Origin: an uncultured Eubacterium sp. | GTDB taxonomy: Bacteria > Bacillota > Clostridia > Lachnospirales > Lachnospiraceae | DNA length: 43,880 nt | NCBI GenBank assembly: GCA_910584345.1 | Contig: CAJTZX010000035.1 | Span: 1 to 43,880 of the forward strand | Direction of reading: 5' to 3' | Shown here: piece after piece, positions 15,253-23,948 of the stretch | Numbering within the stretch: the stretch's first letter is position 1 | How the letters are laid out: each line of letters opens with the position of its first letter | The notes under the pieces: generated by a model | The model's input: only the letters and a program-made list of their open reading frames with translations | Told to the model about the DNA's origin: nothing | The model's database searches: none | Program-made: the position numbers and the translations under genes

Positions 15253-16536
15253 TCAATGCTCCAGCATATTCTCAATAAATATCCCATACCCCTGCGTAGA
15301 ATCCGAAATAAACACATGCGTCACCGCCCCAATTATATGCCCGTCCTGGACAATCGGGCTGCCGCTCATTCCTTGAATAATTCCCCCTGTATCTTCCAAC
15401 AATCTTTCATCCGTCACCTGAAACTGAATTCCTTTGTTATTCCCATCGCTATGATAATTTGTATGTTCAATCTCAATTTCATACTCTCTTCTTTTTCCTT
15501 CTACAGAGCTGATAATCTGTGCCTTTCCTTTTTTAATTCCTTCTTTATAAGTCACAGGCATTGATGAAACCCCTCTTAACTCTTTTGGCAAATTTGTGAG
15601 TGTTCCATAGATTCCAACATTTGTATTCTCTTCTACAGTTCCAAGCTTATATTCATCGTTGTAATTAATCATGCCGGACATTTCTCCCGGCTGGCCGCGC
15701 TGGCCTTTGCGGATTTCCAGAATGGTTGTCTCATAGATAGAACCTTTTTCCAGATCGATCAAGCTGCCTACATCCGCATCTGTCACGCCATGTCCGAGCG
15801 CTCCGTATTTTTTGTCATTTGTTACATATGTCAATGTGCCGACGCCAGCAATATCGTCGCGAACCCAAACGCCGATTTGATAAATACCTTCCTGGGAGCG
15901 CACCGGCTGAACCAAAACCTCTATTTTTTCCTTACCGCGCAGCAGTTTCAGGCGGATCTTCTTACCGTTACAAAACGATATTTCTTTTACAAGCTGTGAT
16001 TTGGATTCCACTTTTTTTCCGTTAACAGCTAAAATATAATCTCCGCTGCGAACTACGTTTTTTGCCGGTTCACTACGTACACCGGATTCATCTGTTACTT
16101 CTCCGGTTCCTATTATCATAATCTGCTCATTTTTTACGTAAATACCAATATTGGTACCTGCCGCAAGCAGCTGCTTTTTGCTGACTTCACAAACGGAGAT
16201 ACGTTTCACCGGTATCGTTCCAAACAGTCTGCAAAGCACCTGATAGGTGCCTTTCTCTGATGCGGTTTGTGTCGATATGTCAGGAGTCATATGAATCGCA
16301 TCGTTTTGCATGGTCTGCCTGCCGGCAAATACTTCAGCGCTTTTTACAACTGTCCCTGTGACTGGAACACCAAATGCGTAACTCGGCTGTTCACCACTTT
16401 CCACATACATTTTATCCGGTATGGAATACATCAACAGTGCGTATGCAAATATCATACCGGCAGCGATTCCGGTGTAGCCTATGATCTTTCTTTTTCTTTG
16501 AAATTGAACCCATAATCTTTGCAACATATTAGCCAT
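15253..16536 (-). CDS. spoIVB: SpoIVB serine peptidase
   Basis: SpoIVB is secreted from the forespore and triggers processing of pro-sigma-K during sporulation. The 427-aa product has an N-terminal membrane anchor at residues ~19-37 (GYTGIAAGMIFAYALLMYSI). A PDZ-like segment (VRSGDYILAVNGKKVESKSQ) follows, and then the S55 peptidase domain: TYVTNDKKYGALGHGVTD with the catalytic His, and GMSGSPIVQDGHIIGAVTHVF with the catalytic Ser. The ATG follows AGGAAAAGGG. It ends the recN cluster; in many Clostridia spo0A comes next, but here remnants of mobile genes follow. Confidence 0.96.
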   Translation of the reverse strand: MANMLQRLWVQFQRKRKIIGYTGIAAGMIFAYALLMYSIPDKMYVESGEQPSYAFGVPVTGTVVKSAEVFAGRQTMQNDAIHMTPDISTQTASEKGTYQVLCRLFGTIPVKRISVCEVSKKQLLAAGTNIGIYVKNEQIMIIGTGEVTDESGVRSEPAKNVVRSGDYILAVNGKKVESKSQLVKEISFCNGKKIRLKLLRGKEKIEVLVQPVRSQEGIYQIGVWVRDDIAGVGTLTYVTNDKKYGALGHGVTDADVGSLIDLEKGSIYETTILEIRKGQRGQPGEMSGMINYNDEYKLGTVEENTNVGIYGTLTNLPKELRGVSSMPVTYKEGIKKGKAQIISSVEGKRREYEIEIEHTNYHSDGNNKGIQFQVTDERLLEDTGGIIQGMSGSPIVQDGHIIGAVTHVFISDSTQGYGIFIENMLEH

Positions 16537-16559
16537 CCCTTTTCCTGCGTATTAAGGAT

Positions 16560-16592
16560 AACAATTCAGACAGCCGGCTTGTCTGAATTGTT
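16560..16592. repeat. Perfect 13-bp hairpin between recN and spoIVB
   Basis: AACAATTCAGACA (16560-16572) and TGTCTGAATTGTT (16580-16592) form a perfect stem with loop GCCGGCT. No T-run follows on either strand. A second imperfect hairpin (AGCTGCCAG/CTGACAGCT, near 16610-16635) lies beside it. They may be transcript-stability or attenuation elements in the spoIVB leader. Confidence 0.65.
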
Positions 16593-16694
16593 ACAATATA
16601 AGAGCTGCCAGTCTGTCGTTTTTCTGACAGCTTCTTATGATATTCCTTTTTATCGGATACATATTTACTGTATCCTTTCGGCTTTAGTATGTCT

Positions 16695-18383
16695 TTATCT
16701 GTTGTTTTCACTCTGGGAATTTTTTGTGGCGACTGCCAGATCCTTCATTTCTTTTGCACTTTTTAAAACCGTGTTTGTAACTTTTACACCGCCCAGCATA
16801 CGCCCAAGCTCCGTAATGCTTTCGCCGCTGTCTAATTTACGGATCGAAGTATGCGTATGATTTTTTATTGCCTGTTTTTCAATTAAAAAATGCGTATCTG
16901 CCATTGCGGCAATCTGCGGAAGATGTGTGATGCAGATAATTTGATGATCCCTGGAAATCACATTCATCTTTTCGGATACCATTTGCGCCGTCCGTCCGCT
17001 GATTCCTGTATCAATCTCATCAAAAATTAACGTCCCGATCTCATCGCAATCTGCCAATACTGCCTTAATCGCCAGCATGATTCTGGACAGTTCTCCGCCG
17101 GATGCTATTTTCGTCAGTGATTGTACCGGTTCACCCGGATTTGTGGAAATCAAAAATTCAGCCTCATCATATCCGGATGCTGTATATTCTTTTTTTCTTG
17201 TAAGTGAAATTTCAAATTGTACATCTAAAAAATTCAAGTCAATCAACGCCGATTTGATTTTTTTTGACAGTTCGGATGCCTGTTTCTGACGAATCGCGGA
17301 TAGTCGTTTACAGAGTGTTTCCAATTCTGTTTCTTTCATTTCCAGTTTTTGCGAAAGGCCGGATAAATATGCATCATAATCACTTAATTTTTCAATTCTT
17401 TCTAATTTATGTTCATATTCGGATAAGATTTTTTCGATTGTGCCGCCATATTTGGCTTTCAATCCATTGATAAGATCCAATCGTTTTTCAATTTCATAAA
17501 AACGCTCTTCATCAAAATCTGCATCATCTAAATAACCGGACAGCTCCCGATTAAAATCGTTTAATAAATTATCGATCTCTGTCAGCTGTTCTTCCAACTG
17601 ACGGACTTTTTCATCATAAGCGCTTATTTTTGCGATTTCTAAGACTGCATGACCGGTCATCTGCGCAGCGCCGTTTTCTGATGTCAATTCATAGACCTGC
17701 CCAATGCCTCCCATAATTTGCTTTCCATTCGCAAAACGGCGATACTGCATTTCCAAATCTTCATCTTCTCCGGCCGTAAGTGCCGCATGTTCGATCTCTT
17801 CTGCTTCATATTGTAAAAATGATAACTCTCGTGCCCGCTGTTCCGTATCCAAAGAAGCCTCGTTGAATTCATGCTTCACACAGATATATTCGTGATATGC
17901 ATCCGATAATTTTTCTTTTAACCCTTTATATTCTCTTTTTGCATAAGCGTCTAAAATCTGCAGATGATTTTTTTCATTTAAGAGCGATTGATGCTCATGC
18001 TGTCCATGGATATCAATCAAAAGCGATGCGGCCTCTCTGAGCTTTGAGGCAGAAACACTTTCAGAATTAATTTTTGCAACAGATCTTCCTCCTGAAATTC
18101 TTCTTGTGAGAATTACCTGATCGTCTTCCATAAGGATATCCATTGCAGCAAGCTTGCGCCGTACCTGTTCATCGACCGAAAATACGAGTTCTACCAATGC
18201 ATAGTCTGCATCTTTGCGTATCATATCTTTGGATACCTTTTCCCCGATCGCTGCCCCGATCGATCCTATAATAATAGATTTTCCGGCGCCTGTTTCTCCT
18301 GAGAGAATATTCAGCCCTTTTGAAAAATCAACTTCAGCCTCTTCGATCAGCGCCAGATTTTTTACATGTAAATTATGTAACAT
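16695..18383 (-). CDS. recN: DNA repair protein RecN
   Basis: RecN is an SMC-like ATPase acting early in double-strand-break repair. The 562-aa product has Walker A LNILSGETGAGKSIIIGSIG near residue 30 and a long coiled-coil region (residues ~150-370). The ABC signature LTKIASGGELSRIMLAIKAV and Walker B TLIFDEIDTGISGRTAQMV lie near the C-terminus, followed by ICITHLPQIAAMAD. The length is normal. The ribosome binding site before the ATG is weak. It follows argR by 89 bp in the conserved argR-recN-spoIVB order. Confidence 0.97.
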   Translation of the reverse strand: MLHNLHVKNLALIEEAEVDFSKGLNILSGETGAGKSIIIGSIGAAIGEKVSKDMIRKDADYALVELVFSVDEQVRRKLAAMDILMEDDQVILTRRISGGRSVAKINSESVSASKLREAASLLIDIHGQHEHQSLLNEKNHLQILDAYAKREYKGLKEKLSDAYHEYICVKHEFNEASLDTEQRARELSFLQYEAEEIEHAALTAGEDEDLEMQYRRFANGKQIMGGIGQVYELTSENGAAQMTGHAVLEIAKISAYDEKVRQLEEQLTEIDNLLNDFNRELSGYLDDADFDEERFYEIEKRLDLINGLKAKYGGTIEKILSEYEHKLERIEKLSDYDAYLSGLSQKLEMKETELETLCKRLSAIRQKQASELSKKIKSALIDLNFLDVQFEISLTRKKEYTASGYDEAEFLISTNPGEPVQSLTKIASGGELSRIMLAIKAVLADCDEIGTLIFDEIDTGISGRTAQMVSEKMNVISRDHQIICITHLPQIAAMADTHFLIEKQAIKNHTHTSIRKLDSGESITELGRMLGGVKVTNTVLKSAKEMKDLAVATKNSQSENNR

Positions 18384-18472
18384 AATCTTTTATTTTCTGT
18401 TATGGAAACTCATTTTTTCCAGTAACTTTTCTCCTTTCTCATTTTTTTGCATCCGTTTACGATCCTACGCAT

Positions 18473-18925
18473 TTATCTGCTTTCCACTAGTTTTCTTAAA
18501 CGTTTCATTAAGACAGTCGTATCTTCCACCGTACGAACTGCGCACATAATCGTATCATCTCCGGCAATACTTCCTACAATCTCATGGCATTCCATTGCGT
18601 CCAACGCAGCCGCAACTGCCATAGCCATACCTGATATAGTTTTTATCACCAGTATATTCTGCGCCATATCCATAGAACGAAATCCATCTTTGAACACACG
18701 GATATATTTGGATAAATCTTTTTGCGGTTCTGCAATTGCCACATATTTTTGTTTACCGCTGCCGGTTGATACTTTCATCAAATGAAGTTCACGGATATCT
18801 CTGGATACCGTCGCCTGCGTAACTGGATAACCTTCCTGAACGAGTCTTGCTGCCAGCTCTTCCTGCGTTTCCACATCATATCTGTTGATAATTTGTCTTA
18901 TTTTTTCATGTCGTGAAGTTTTCAT
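18473..18925 (-). CDS. argR: Arginine repressor ArgR
   Basis: The 150-aa protein has an N-terminal winged helix (KIRQIINRYDVETQEELAAR, VTQATVSRDIRELHLMKV). Its C-terminal oligomerisation and arginine-binding domain includes GSIAGDDTIMCAVR. ArgR controls arginine biosynthesis and catabolism genes. In Clostridia it is often co-transcribed with nadK and recN as here, 28 bp after nadK. AAGGAGCAGG precedes the ATG. Confidence 0.96.
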   Translation of the reverse strand: MKTSRHEKIRQIINRYDVETQEELAARLVQEGYPVTQATVSRDIRELHLMKVSTGSGKQKYVAIAEPQKDLSKYIRVFKDGFRSMDMAQNILVIKTISGMAMAVAAALDAMECHEIVGSIAGDDTIMCAVRTVEDTTVLMKRLRKLVESR

Positions 18926-18953
18926 GTCTCATCCTGCTCCTTCAGGTTACCAA

Positions 18954-19859
18954 TCAGCAAAACGTCTGCATTTTTTTTCGTAAGATTTCCAGAAAGCTCA
19001 CTTTGCTAAGCTTTAGTATTTTTGCGCTTTCCTGCGCTCTTTGAATGTGAATGCGCTCTCCGGTGCAAAGCCTGCAGCCATGATCTCCGTCAAAACTTAC
19101 TTCTACCGTTTCCTCCTGCTGCTTGCGCCAGCTTTCGACTTCTATTACAATCTCGTCCTGTGGATCGATCACAATACTTCTTTGTGTAAGCGTATGAGAA
19201 TTAATAGGTGTCAGTAAAAGAAGCTGTGCCTTTGGATCTACGATCGGCCCCCCTGCCGACATATTATAACCGGTAGATCCGGTAGGTGTGGATAAAATAA
19301 TGCCGTCTCCTTTCCATGTGTGCAAATACTGTCCATTGACATAAACGGTCAGGCTTACCAAAGACAGCGAACCGGTTCTATGGATGACAATATCATTTAG
19401 CGCACGAAACACCTGACCTTCTTTTGCACCTATTTCCTTCTTATCCGCTGATTTCGTATTCTGCATCTTCATTGATATTTCTTTCTGTCCGCAGATCATC
19501 ATACGTTCTTCCACCATATATTTATCATGAAGCATAAGTTCCAATGCTTCCTCCAGATTTTCGATCTCCAATTCACATAAATAGCCAAGTGTCCCCATAT
19601 TTACGCCGATCAGCGGGACTTTGCACTCCACCGTATCTCGCGCCGCACGTATGAGTGTCCCATCGCCTCCAAGCACAAGTATGCACTCTGTTTCCTCAGG
19701 AATATCTTTTGCCTGCACTTTGTGGATTTTTTCCTGTTCATCGACACTGACAATATACCGGCAGCTTCCGCCTCGTGTTTTAATATAACTGCATAAGCTG
19801 CGTGTTTCCTTCAAGTTCCGGTCTTTGCATGCATTCACGATCAATACAAATTTTTTCAT
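18954..19859 (-). CDS. nadK: NAD kinase
   Basis: NAD kinase makes NADP from NAD and ATP. The 301-aa product shows CILVLGGDGTLIRAARDT (GGDGT, containing the catalytic Asp), GVNMGTLGYLCELE, ALNDIVIHRTG and GDGIILSTPTGSTGYNMSAG. The ATG overlaps the tlyA stop by ATGA, indicating translational coupling. The middle (MKMQNTKSADKKEIGAKE) is a somewhat longer loop than usual. Confidence 0.96.
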   Translation of the reverse strand: MKKFVLIVNACKDRNLKETRSLCSYIKTRGGSCRYIVSVDEQEKIHKVQAKDIPEETECILVLGGDGTLIRAARDTVECKVPLIGVNMGTLGYLCELEIENLEEALELMLHDKYMVEERMMICGQKEISMKMQNTKSADKKEIGAKEGQVFRALNDIVIHRTGSLSLVSLTVYVNGQYLHTWKGDGIILSTPTGSTGYNMSAGGPIVDPKAQLLLLTPINSHTLTQRSIVIDPQDEIVIEVESWRKQQEETVEVSFDGDHGCRLCTGERIHIQRAQESAKILKLSKVSFLEILRKKMQTFC

Positions 19860-20779
19860 GCATCTAATGCAGCATGTGCAGCTTCAACGACTGTTTTGCT
19901 GTCTGCCGCGCCCTCCTGTACTCCGGTTTTATCCTGTTTTTTGTTTTTATCTTGTTCCGGTATCTGATGATGTTCTTTTTCTAGTTCTTTTTTTTCAGGT
20001 TCCCACTTATTTTCTTTTTTATTTTCATTTCTATTTTCTTTTCTATTTTCTTTTCTCAGATGTATTAAATATTCAATGTTTCCTTCCGGTCCCTTGATCG
20101 GTGAAAAATCCAGATGCAATATTTGGAACCCAAGTTCTTTCGCAAAAGAAGATATTTTTTCAATGACTTGCAGATGCACCTTTTTGTCCCGAACAACTCC
20201 TTTTTTGCCGACATTTTCCCTGCCTGCCTCAAACTGCGGCTTGATAAGACAGACAAGCTCCCCATGTTCTGACAAAAGTTCTTTGGCCGGACCCAATACT
20301 TTTGTCAAAGAAATAAAAGAAACATCCACAGATGCAAAATCCAATACATCTGCAAGATCCTCTGGTGTTACGTATCGGATATTGGTCTTTTCCATACAGA
20401 CGACACGAGGATCCTGGCGTAGCTGCCAAGCAAACTGGCCGTATCCAACGTCTACCGCATACACTTTTTTTGCCCCGTTTTGCAGCATACAGTCTGTAAA
20501 TCCTCCAGTCGAAGCGCCAATGTCCATACAAATTTTATCATCTAAATGAATGCCGAACTGCCGCATAGCCTTTTCCAGTTTTAATCCTCCGCGGCTGACA
20601 TATTTTAATGTCTTCCCACGCACTTCAATCTGAACCGGCTGCGCAAACATAGAACCGGCTTTATCCTCTTTTTGCTCATTGACATAGACATTGCCTTCCA
20701 TAATCATTACCTTTGCCTTTTCCCTGGAAGGGGCTAATCCACGCTTCACAAGCAATACATCTAATCTTTCTTTCATCAT
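19856..20779 (-). CDS. tlyA: TlyA-type rRNA 2'-O-methyltransferase with a charged tail
   Basis: TlyA methylates ribose 2'-OH of 16S and 23S rRNA. The N-terminal S4 RNA-binding domain (RLDVLLVKRGLAPSREKAKV) is followed by a Rossmann methyltransferase core: GGLKLEKAM, CMDIGASTGGFTDCMLQNGA, VYAVDVGYGQFAW, VDVSFISLT, LIKPQFEAGRENVGKKGVV. Family members end near 270 aa; this one has ~65 extra residues, strongly charged and repetitive (RKENRKENRNENKKENK, then EKKELEKEHHQ), encoded by A-rich near-repeats. The tail probably arose by slippage and may be disordered. Start is ATG 20779 or the adjacent 20776, near GGTGG. It overlaps nadK by 4 bp. Confidence 0.95.
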   Translation of the reverse strand: MMKERLDVLLVKRGLAPSREKAKVMIMEGNVYVNEQKEDKAGSMFAQPVQIEVRGKTLKYVSRGGLKLEKAMRQFGIHLDDKICMDIGASTGGFTDCMLQNGAKKVYAVDVGYGQFAWQLRQDPRVVCMEKTNIRYVTPEDLADVLDFASVDVSFISLTKVLGPAKELLSEHGELVCLIKPQFEAGRENVGKKGVVRDKKVHLQVIEKISSFAKELGFQILHLDFSPIKGPEGNIEYLIHLRKENRKENRNENKKENKWEPEKKELEKEHHQIPEQDKNKKQDKTGVQEGAADSKTVVEAAHAALDA

Positions 20780-20836
20780 TCCACCATATATTTTATGCAG
20801 CAGCCCAAACCGCCTGATCTGTCTGAACTGCTTTCT

Positions 20837-22717
20837 TTATATCTTGTTTAAAAACGTTTGTATTTTATGCACAATACTTTCTGCATCCAATCCAATCTGG
20901 CGTTTCAGTACTTCTACATTTCCATGCGGTACAAACATATCAGGAACAGCGACCTGTAAAACAGGTATCCCGAAGCCATTCTGCCGCATATATTCTGACA
21001 CGGCTTCACCTATTCCTCCGGTGATTACGTTTTCTTCCATTGTTACAGCCAGCTGATAAGTTTCTGCCACTTGTAAAAGCATCTGTGTATCTAACGGCTT
21101 TGCAAAACGCATATTCACCAGCGCACATTCCATTCCTTCCTGCAAAAGAAGCCGCCGTACTTCCTTAGCTGTCTTTACCATGCTGCCATAAGCAAGCAGC
21201 ACAACACTTCCTGTCTCATAAAGGGCTTCACTCTTTCCACATACAATCGGCGCTCGAAATTGCTGCAGCCCATCATACGCTTCTCCGCGCGGATAACGAA
21301 TTGCCGCCGGATGACCAAAATCAATTGCAAACTTTATCATATCCGAAAATTCCCACTTATTTTTTGGTGCCAAAAGCGTCATATTGGGAATCGTGCGTAA
21401 ATAAGAAATGTCAAAAATTCCCTGATGAGTCTCACCGTCACTGCCCACAATTCCGGCACGGTCAATTGCGAAAACTACCGGAAGATCCTGTAAGCAGACA
21501 TCATGCAAAATCTGGTCATAGGCACGCTGCAGGAAGGAAGAATATACCGCAAACACCGGACGCCTTCCTCCTGCTGCAAGACCTGCCGCAAAAGTTACCG
21601 CATGTTCCTCTGCGATTCCAACATCAAAGAATCGTTTGGGAAACATATTGTGAAAGCGTTTTAATCCCGTTCCCATTTCCATAGCTGCCGTTACTGCCGT
21701 AACTCTTTCGTCCCTGTCCCCAAGCTTACGCATAACCGTCGAAAAAATATCGGTATAAGCTGCCTTTTTCTTTTTCTGTCTGACCAACCCTGTTTCGATT
21801 TCAAAAGGTTCCGTACCATGAAATCTTGCCGGATGACGCACAGCAGGCTCATAGCCTCTTCCCTTTTCCGTCAGTACATGCACGAGTACTGGCCCGTTCA
21901 CTCTGGAAGCTTTTTGAAACATCGCAGTCATTTTATCAATATCGTGCCCATCCACCGGGCCAAGATACAATATACCCATATCTTCAAACAACATTCCTGG
22001 TATCAGTAGTTGTTTAATCCCACTTTTGGTTCTTCGAATCCGTTTGACAATCCGTTCTCCATATACAGGAATCTTATTTAGCGATTCCATTACACCATTT
22101 TTCAAATCCTGATAAGCTGCAGCCGTACGGATACCGCCAAGATACTGTGACAATCCGCCGACATTTGGAGAAATTGACATATCATTATCATTTAATACAA
22201 TAATAAAATTCGTGTCCAGCTTGGATGCATTATTCAGCGCTTCAAACGCCATTCCACCCGTCAGTGCTCCATCTCCAATCACAGATATCACTTTGCCGCC
22301 GTCTGCCTGCATGTCTCTGGCTGCAGCAAGGCCCAATCCCGCTGAAATGGATGTGGAACTGTGTCCGGTATTAAAACAGTCACAGTCGCTTTCCTCCCGC
22401 TTGGGAAATCCGCTCATGCCTCCAAACTGACGCAAGGTGCCAAACCCTTCTCTTCGCCCAGTCAGGAGCTTATGCGTATAAGACTGATGTCCAACGTCCC
22501 AGATAATTTTATCTTTTGGAAGGTCAAAAGTTAAATGAAGTGCGATGGTAAGCTCTACCACTCCAAGATTTGATGCCAGATGTCCTCCGGTTTCTGATAA
22601 GCTTTGAATCAAAAACTGACGAATTTCTTCCGGAAGCTGCTTTAACTCTTCTTTATTTAATTTTTTTATATCATTTGTCTGATTGATTTGATCTAGTACC
22701 ATGTTATCATCCCGCAT
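20837..22717 (-). CDS. dxs: 1-deoxy-D-xylulose-5-phosphate synthase
   Basis: DXS condenses pyruvate and glyceraldehyde 3-phosphate with TPP, the first step of the MEP isoprenoid pathway. The 626-aa protein has HLASNLGVVELTIALH, IWDVGHQSYTHKLLTGR, VIGDGALTGGMAFEALNNAS (TPP pyrophosphate binding), DVGIAEEHAVTFAAGLA with the catalytic Glu, VVFAIDRAGIVGSDGETHQG and IRYPRGEAY. It needs TPP, the product of the thiamin operon 8 kb away. The start may be the ATG at 22717 or the in-frame ATG at 22702. It sits 26 bp after ispA. Confidence 0.97.
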   Translation of the reverse strand: MRDDNMVLDQINQTNDIKKLNKEELKQLPEEIRQFLIQSLSETGGHLASNLGVVELTIALHLTFDLPKDKIIWDVGHQSYTHKLLTGRREGFGTLRQFGGMSGFPKREESDCDCFNTGHSSTSISAGLGLAAARDMQADGGKVISVIGDGALTGGMAFEALNNASKLDTNFIIVLNDNDMSISPNVGGLSQYLGGIRTAAAYQDLKNGVMESLNKIPVYGERIVKRIRRTKSGIKQLLIPGMLFEDMGILYLGPVDGHDIDKMTAMFQKASRVNGPVLVHVLTEKGRGYEPAVRHPARFHGTEPFEIETGLVRQKKKKAAYTDIFSTVMRKLGDRDERVTAVTAAMEMGTGLKRFHNMFPKRFFDVGIAEEHAVTFAAGLAAGGRRPVFAVYSSFLQRAYDQILHDVCLQDLPVVFAIDRAGIVGSDGETHQGIFDISYLRTIPNMTLLAPKNKWEFSDMIKFAIDFGHPAAIRYPRGEAYDGLQQFRAPIVCGKSEALYETGSVVLLAYGSMVKTAKEVRRLLLQEGMECALVNMRFAKPLDTQMLLQVAETYQLAVTMEENVITGGIGEAVSEYMRQNGFGIPVLQVAVPDMFVPHGNVEVLKRQIGLDAESIVHKIQTFLNKI

Positions 22718-22743
22718 CCTGATTCGTTATTTTACCGCACTAT

Positions 22744-23643
22744 CTAACTGCGGCGTCTTACCAAATATATCAGAAGATCGTTTAAAAATTCACTTTTCAC
22801 AGGCAGCTTCTTCATGCAGCAGACAGCTTCATTTGTAAGCTTTCGCACTTGATCTTGGGCTGCCTGCATTCCATACACAGAAACATACGTATTTTTCTCA
22901 TTTTTTTCATCCGAACCAACTGGCTTCCCAAGTTCCTCCAAGGTACTTGTCACATCCAAAATATCATCCTGAATCTGAAACGCAACGCCCACTTTGCCTG
23001 CCGCCTGTTCCAGCAAAGAAACTTCCTGATCCTTGGCACCTGCTAAAACAGCTCCGATCATCATCGATGATTCAAGCAAAGCTCCAGTCTTAAGACGATA
23101 AATAAAATCCAATGTATCTGCATTCACCTCTTTGCGGCCTTCATTTTGCACATCTACAACCTGCCCGCCAAGCATACCATAAATGCCGGATTTTTTTGAT
23201 AAAATCTGCATCGCCCTTGCCGTACAAAGCGGGTTTGCTTCAAAGAAAAACGCTTGTGACGCTGTTTCGAAAGCAAAATTTAACAATGCGTCTCCAGCCA
23301 ATATCCCCATCGCTTCTCCATAAACAACATGTGTCGTTTTTCTTCCACGGCGGTAGCTGTCATCATCCATCGCCGGCAGATCATCATGAATTAAAGAATA
23401 TGTGTGAATCATCTCTATCGCTGCTAAAAATGGCTCAATCACACGCCCATGAGCTCCAAACATACGATACGTTTCCAGCATCAGCATCGGCCGCAGACGT
23501 TTTCCTCCCGACAGCAGACTATATTCCATCGCTTCCATTATGATTTTCTGATATCCTTCTGCTTTTGGCAGATAGTTATGCAGCACTTTTTCGATTTCTT
23601 CCGTCCGCTGTTGTATTTCTTTTTTTAATTCCAAATCATTCAT
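22744..23643 (-). CDS. ispA: Farnesyl diphosphate synthase / polyprenyl synthetase
   Basis: This trans-prenyltransferase elongates dimethylallyl diphosphate with IPP units. The 299-aa product has the first Asp-rich motif LIHDDLPAMDDDSYRRGR, GMLGGQVVDVQ and the second Asp-rich motif FQIQDDILDVT. SLLSGGKRLRPMLML near residue 45 binds IPP. The start ATG at 23643 lies 4 bp after the xseB stop; the longer frame to 23685 overlaps xseB and lacks homology. Grouping with dxs supplies the same isoprenoid pathway. Confidence 0.95.
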   Translation of the reverse strand: MNDLELKKEIQQRTEEIEKVLHNYLPKAEGYQKIIMEAMEYSLLSGGKRLRPMLMLETYRMFGAHGRVIEPFLAAIEMIHTYSLIHDDLPAMDDDSYRRGRKTTHVVYGEAMGILAGDALLNFAFETASQAFFFEANPLCTARAMQILSKKSGIYGMLGGQVVDVQNEGRKEVNADTLDFIYRLKTGALLESSMMIGAVLAGAKDQEVSLLEQAAGKVGVAFQIQDDILDVTSTLEELGKPVGSDEKNEKNTYVSVYGMQAAQDQVRKLTNEAVCCMKKLPVKSEFLNDLLIYLVRRRS

Positions 23644-23647
23644 ATTT

Positions 23648-23902
23648 TTATTCCATTCCCTGCATCTCAAGCTCGCCATGCTCATTGAGCATCAGCATTT
23701 TTTTCTCAATCTGATCTACTTTTTCATTGCATATCTTAAGCTTACGTATCCCTTCTTCGTAAAAGCGAAAGGAATCTTCAAGTGAAATCTGCGGATTTTC
23801 CAACTGTGCAATACACTGTTCCACTTGTGCCAATACATCCTCCAGACGCAGCTCCTGATCCGGCGCGTCCCCCGTTTCCAAATCTTCTTTTATTGTGTCC
23901 AT
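23648..23902 (-). CDS. xseB: Exodeoxyribonuclease VII small subunit
   Basis: The ATG at 23902 is preceded by AGGAGAGGG and gives an 84-aa protein, the normal size. RLEDVLAQVEQCIAQLENPQ, ISLEDSFRFYEEGIRKLKIC and NEKVDQIEKKM are the helical XseB core that wraps the large subunit. The longer frame from 23956 overlaps xseA and is not needed. It follows xseA directly, as expected for the complex. Confidence 0.95.
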   Translation of the reverse strand: MDTIKEDLETGDAPDQELRLEDVLAQVEQCIAQLENPQISLEDSFRFYEEGIRKLKICNEKVDQIEKKMLMLNEHGELEMQGME

Positions 23903-23948
23903 CCTCTTTTTCCCTCTCCTGAGACTTATGAAATACTCTGTTTCATTT

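Noticed and set aside
16529..16711. A 60-codon minus-strand frame between recN and spoIVB
   Set aside because: It consists mostly of two hairpins read as codons, and it overlaps both the recN end and the spoIVB start region.
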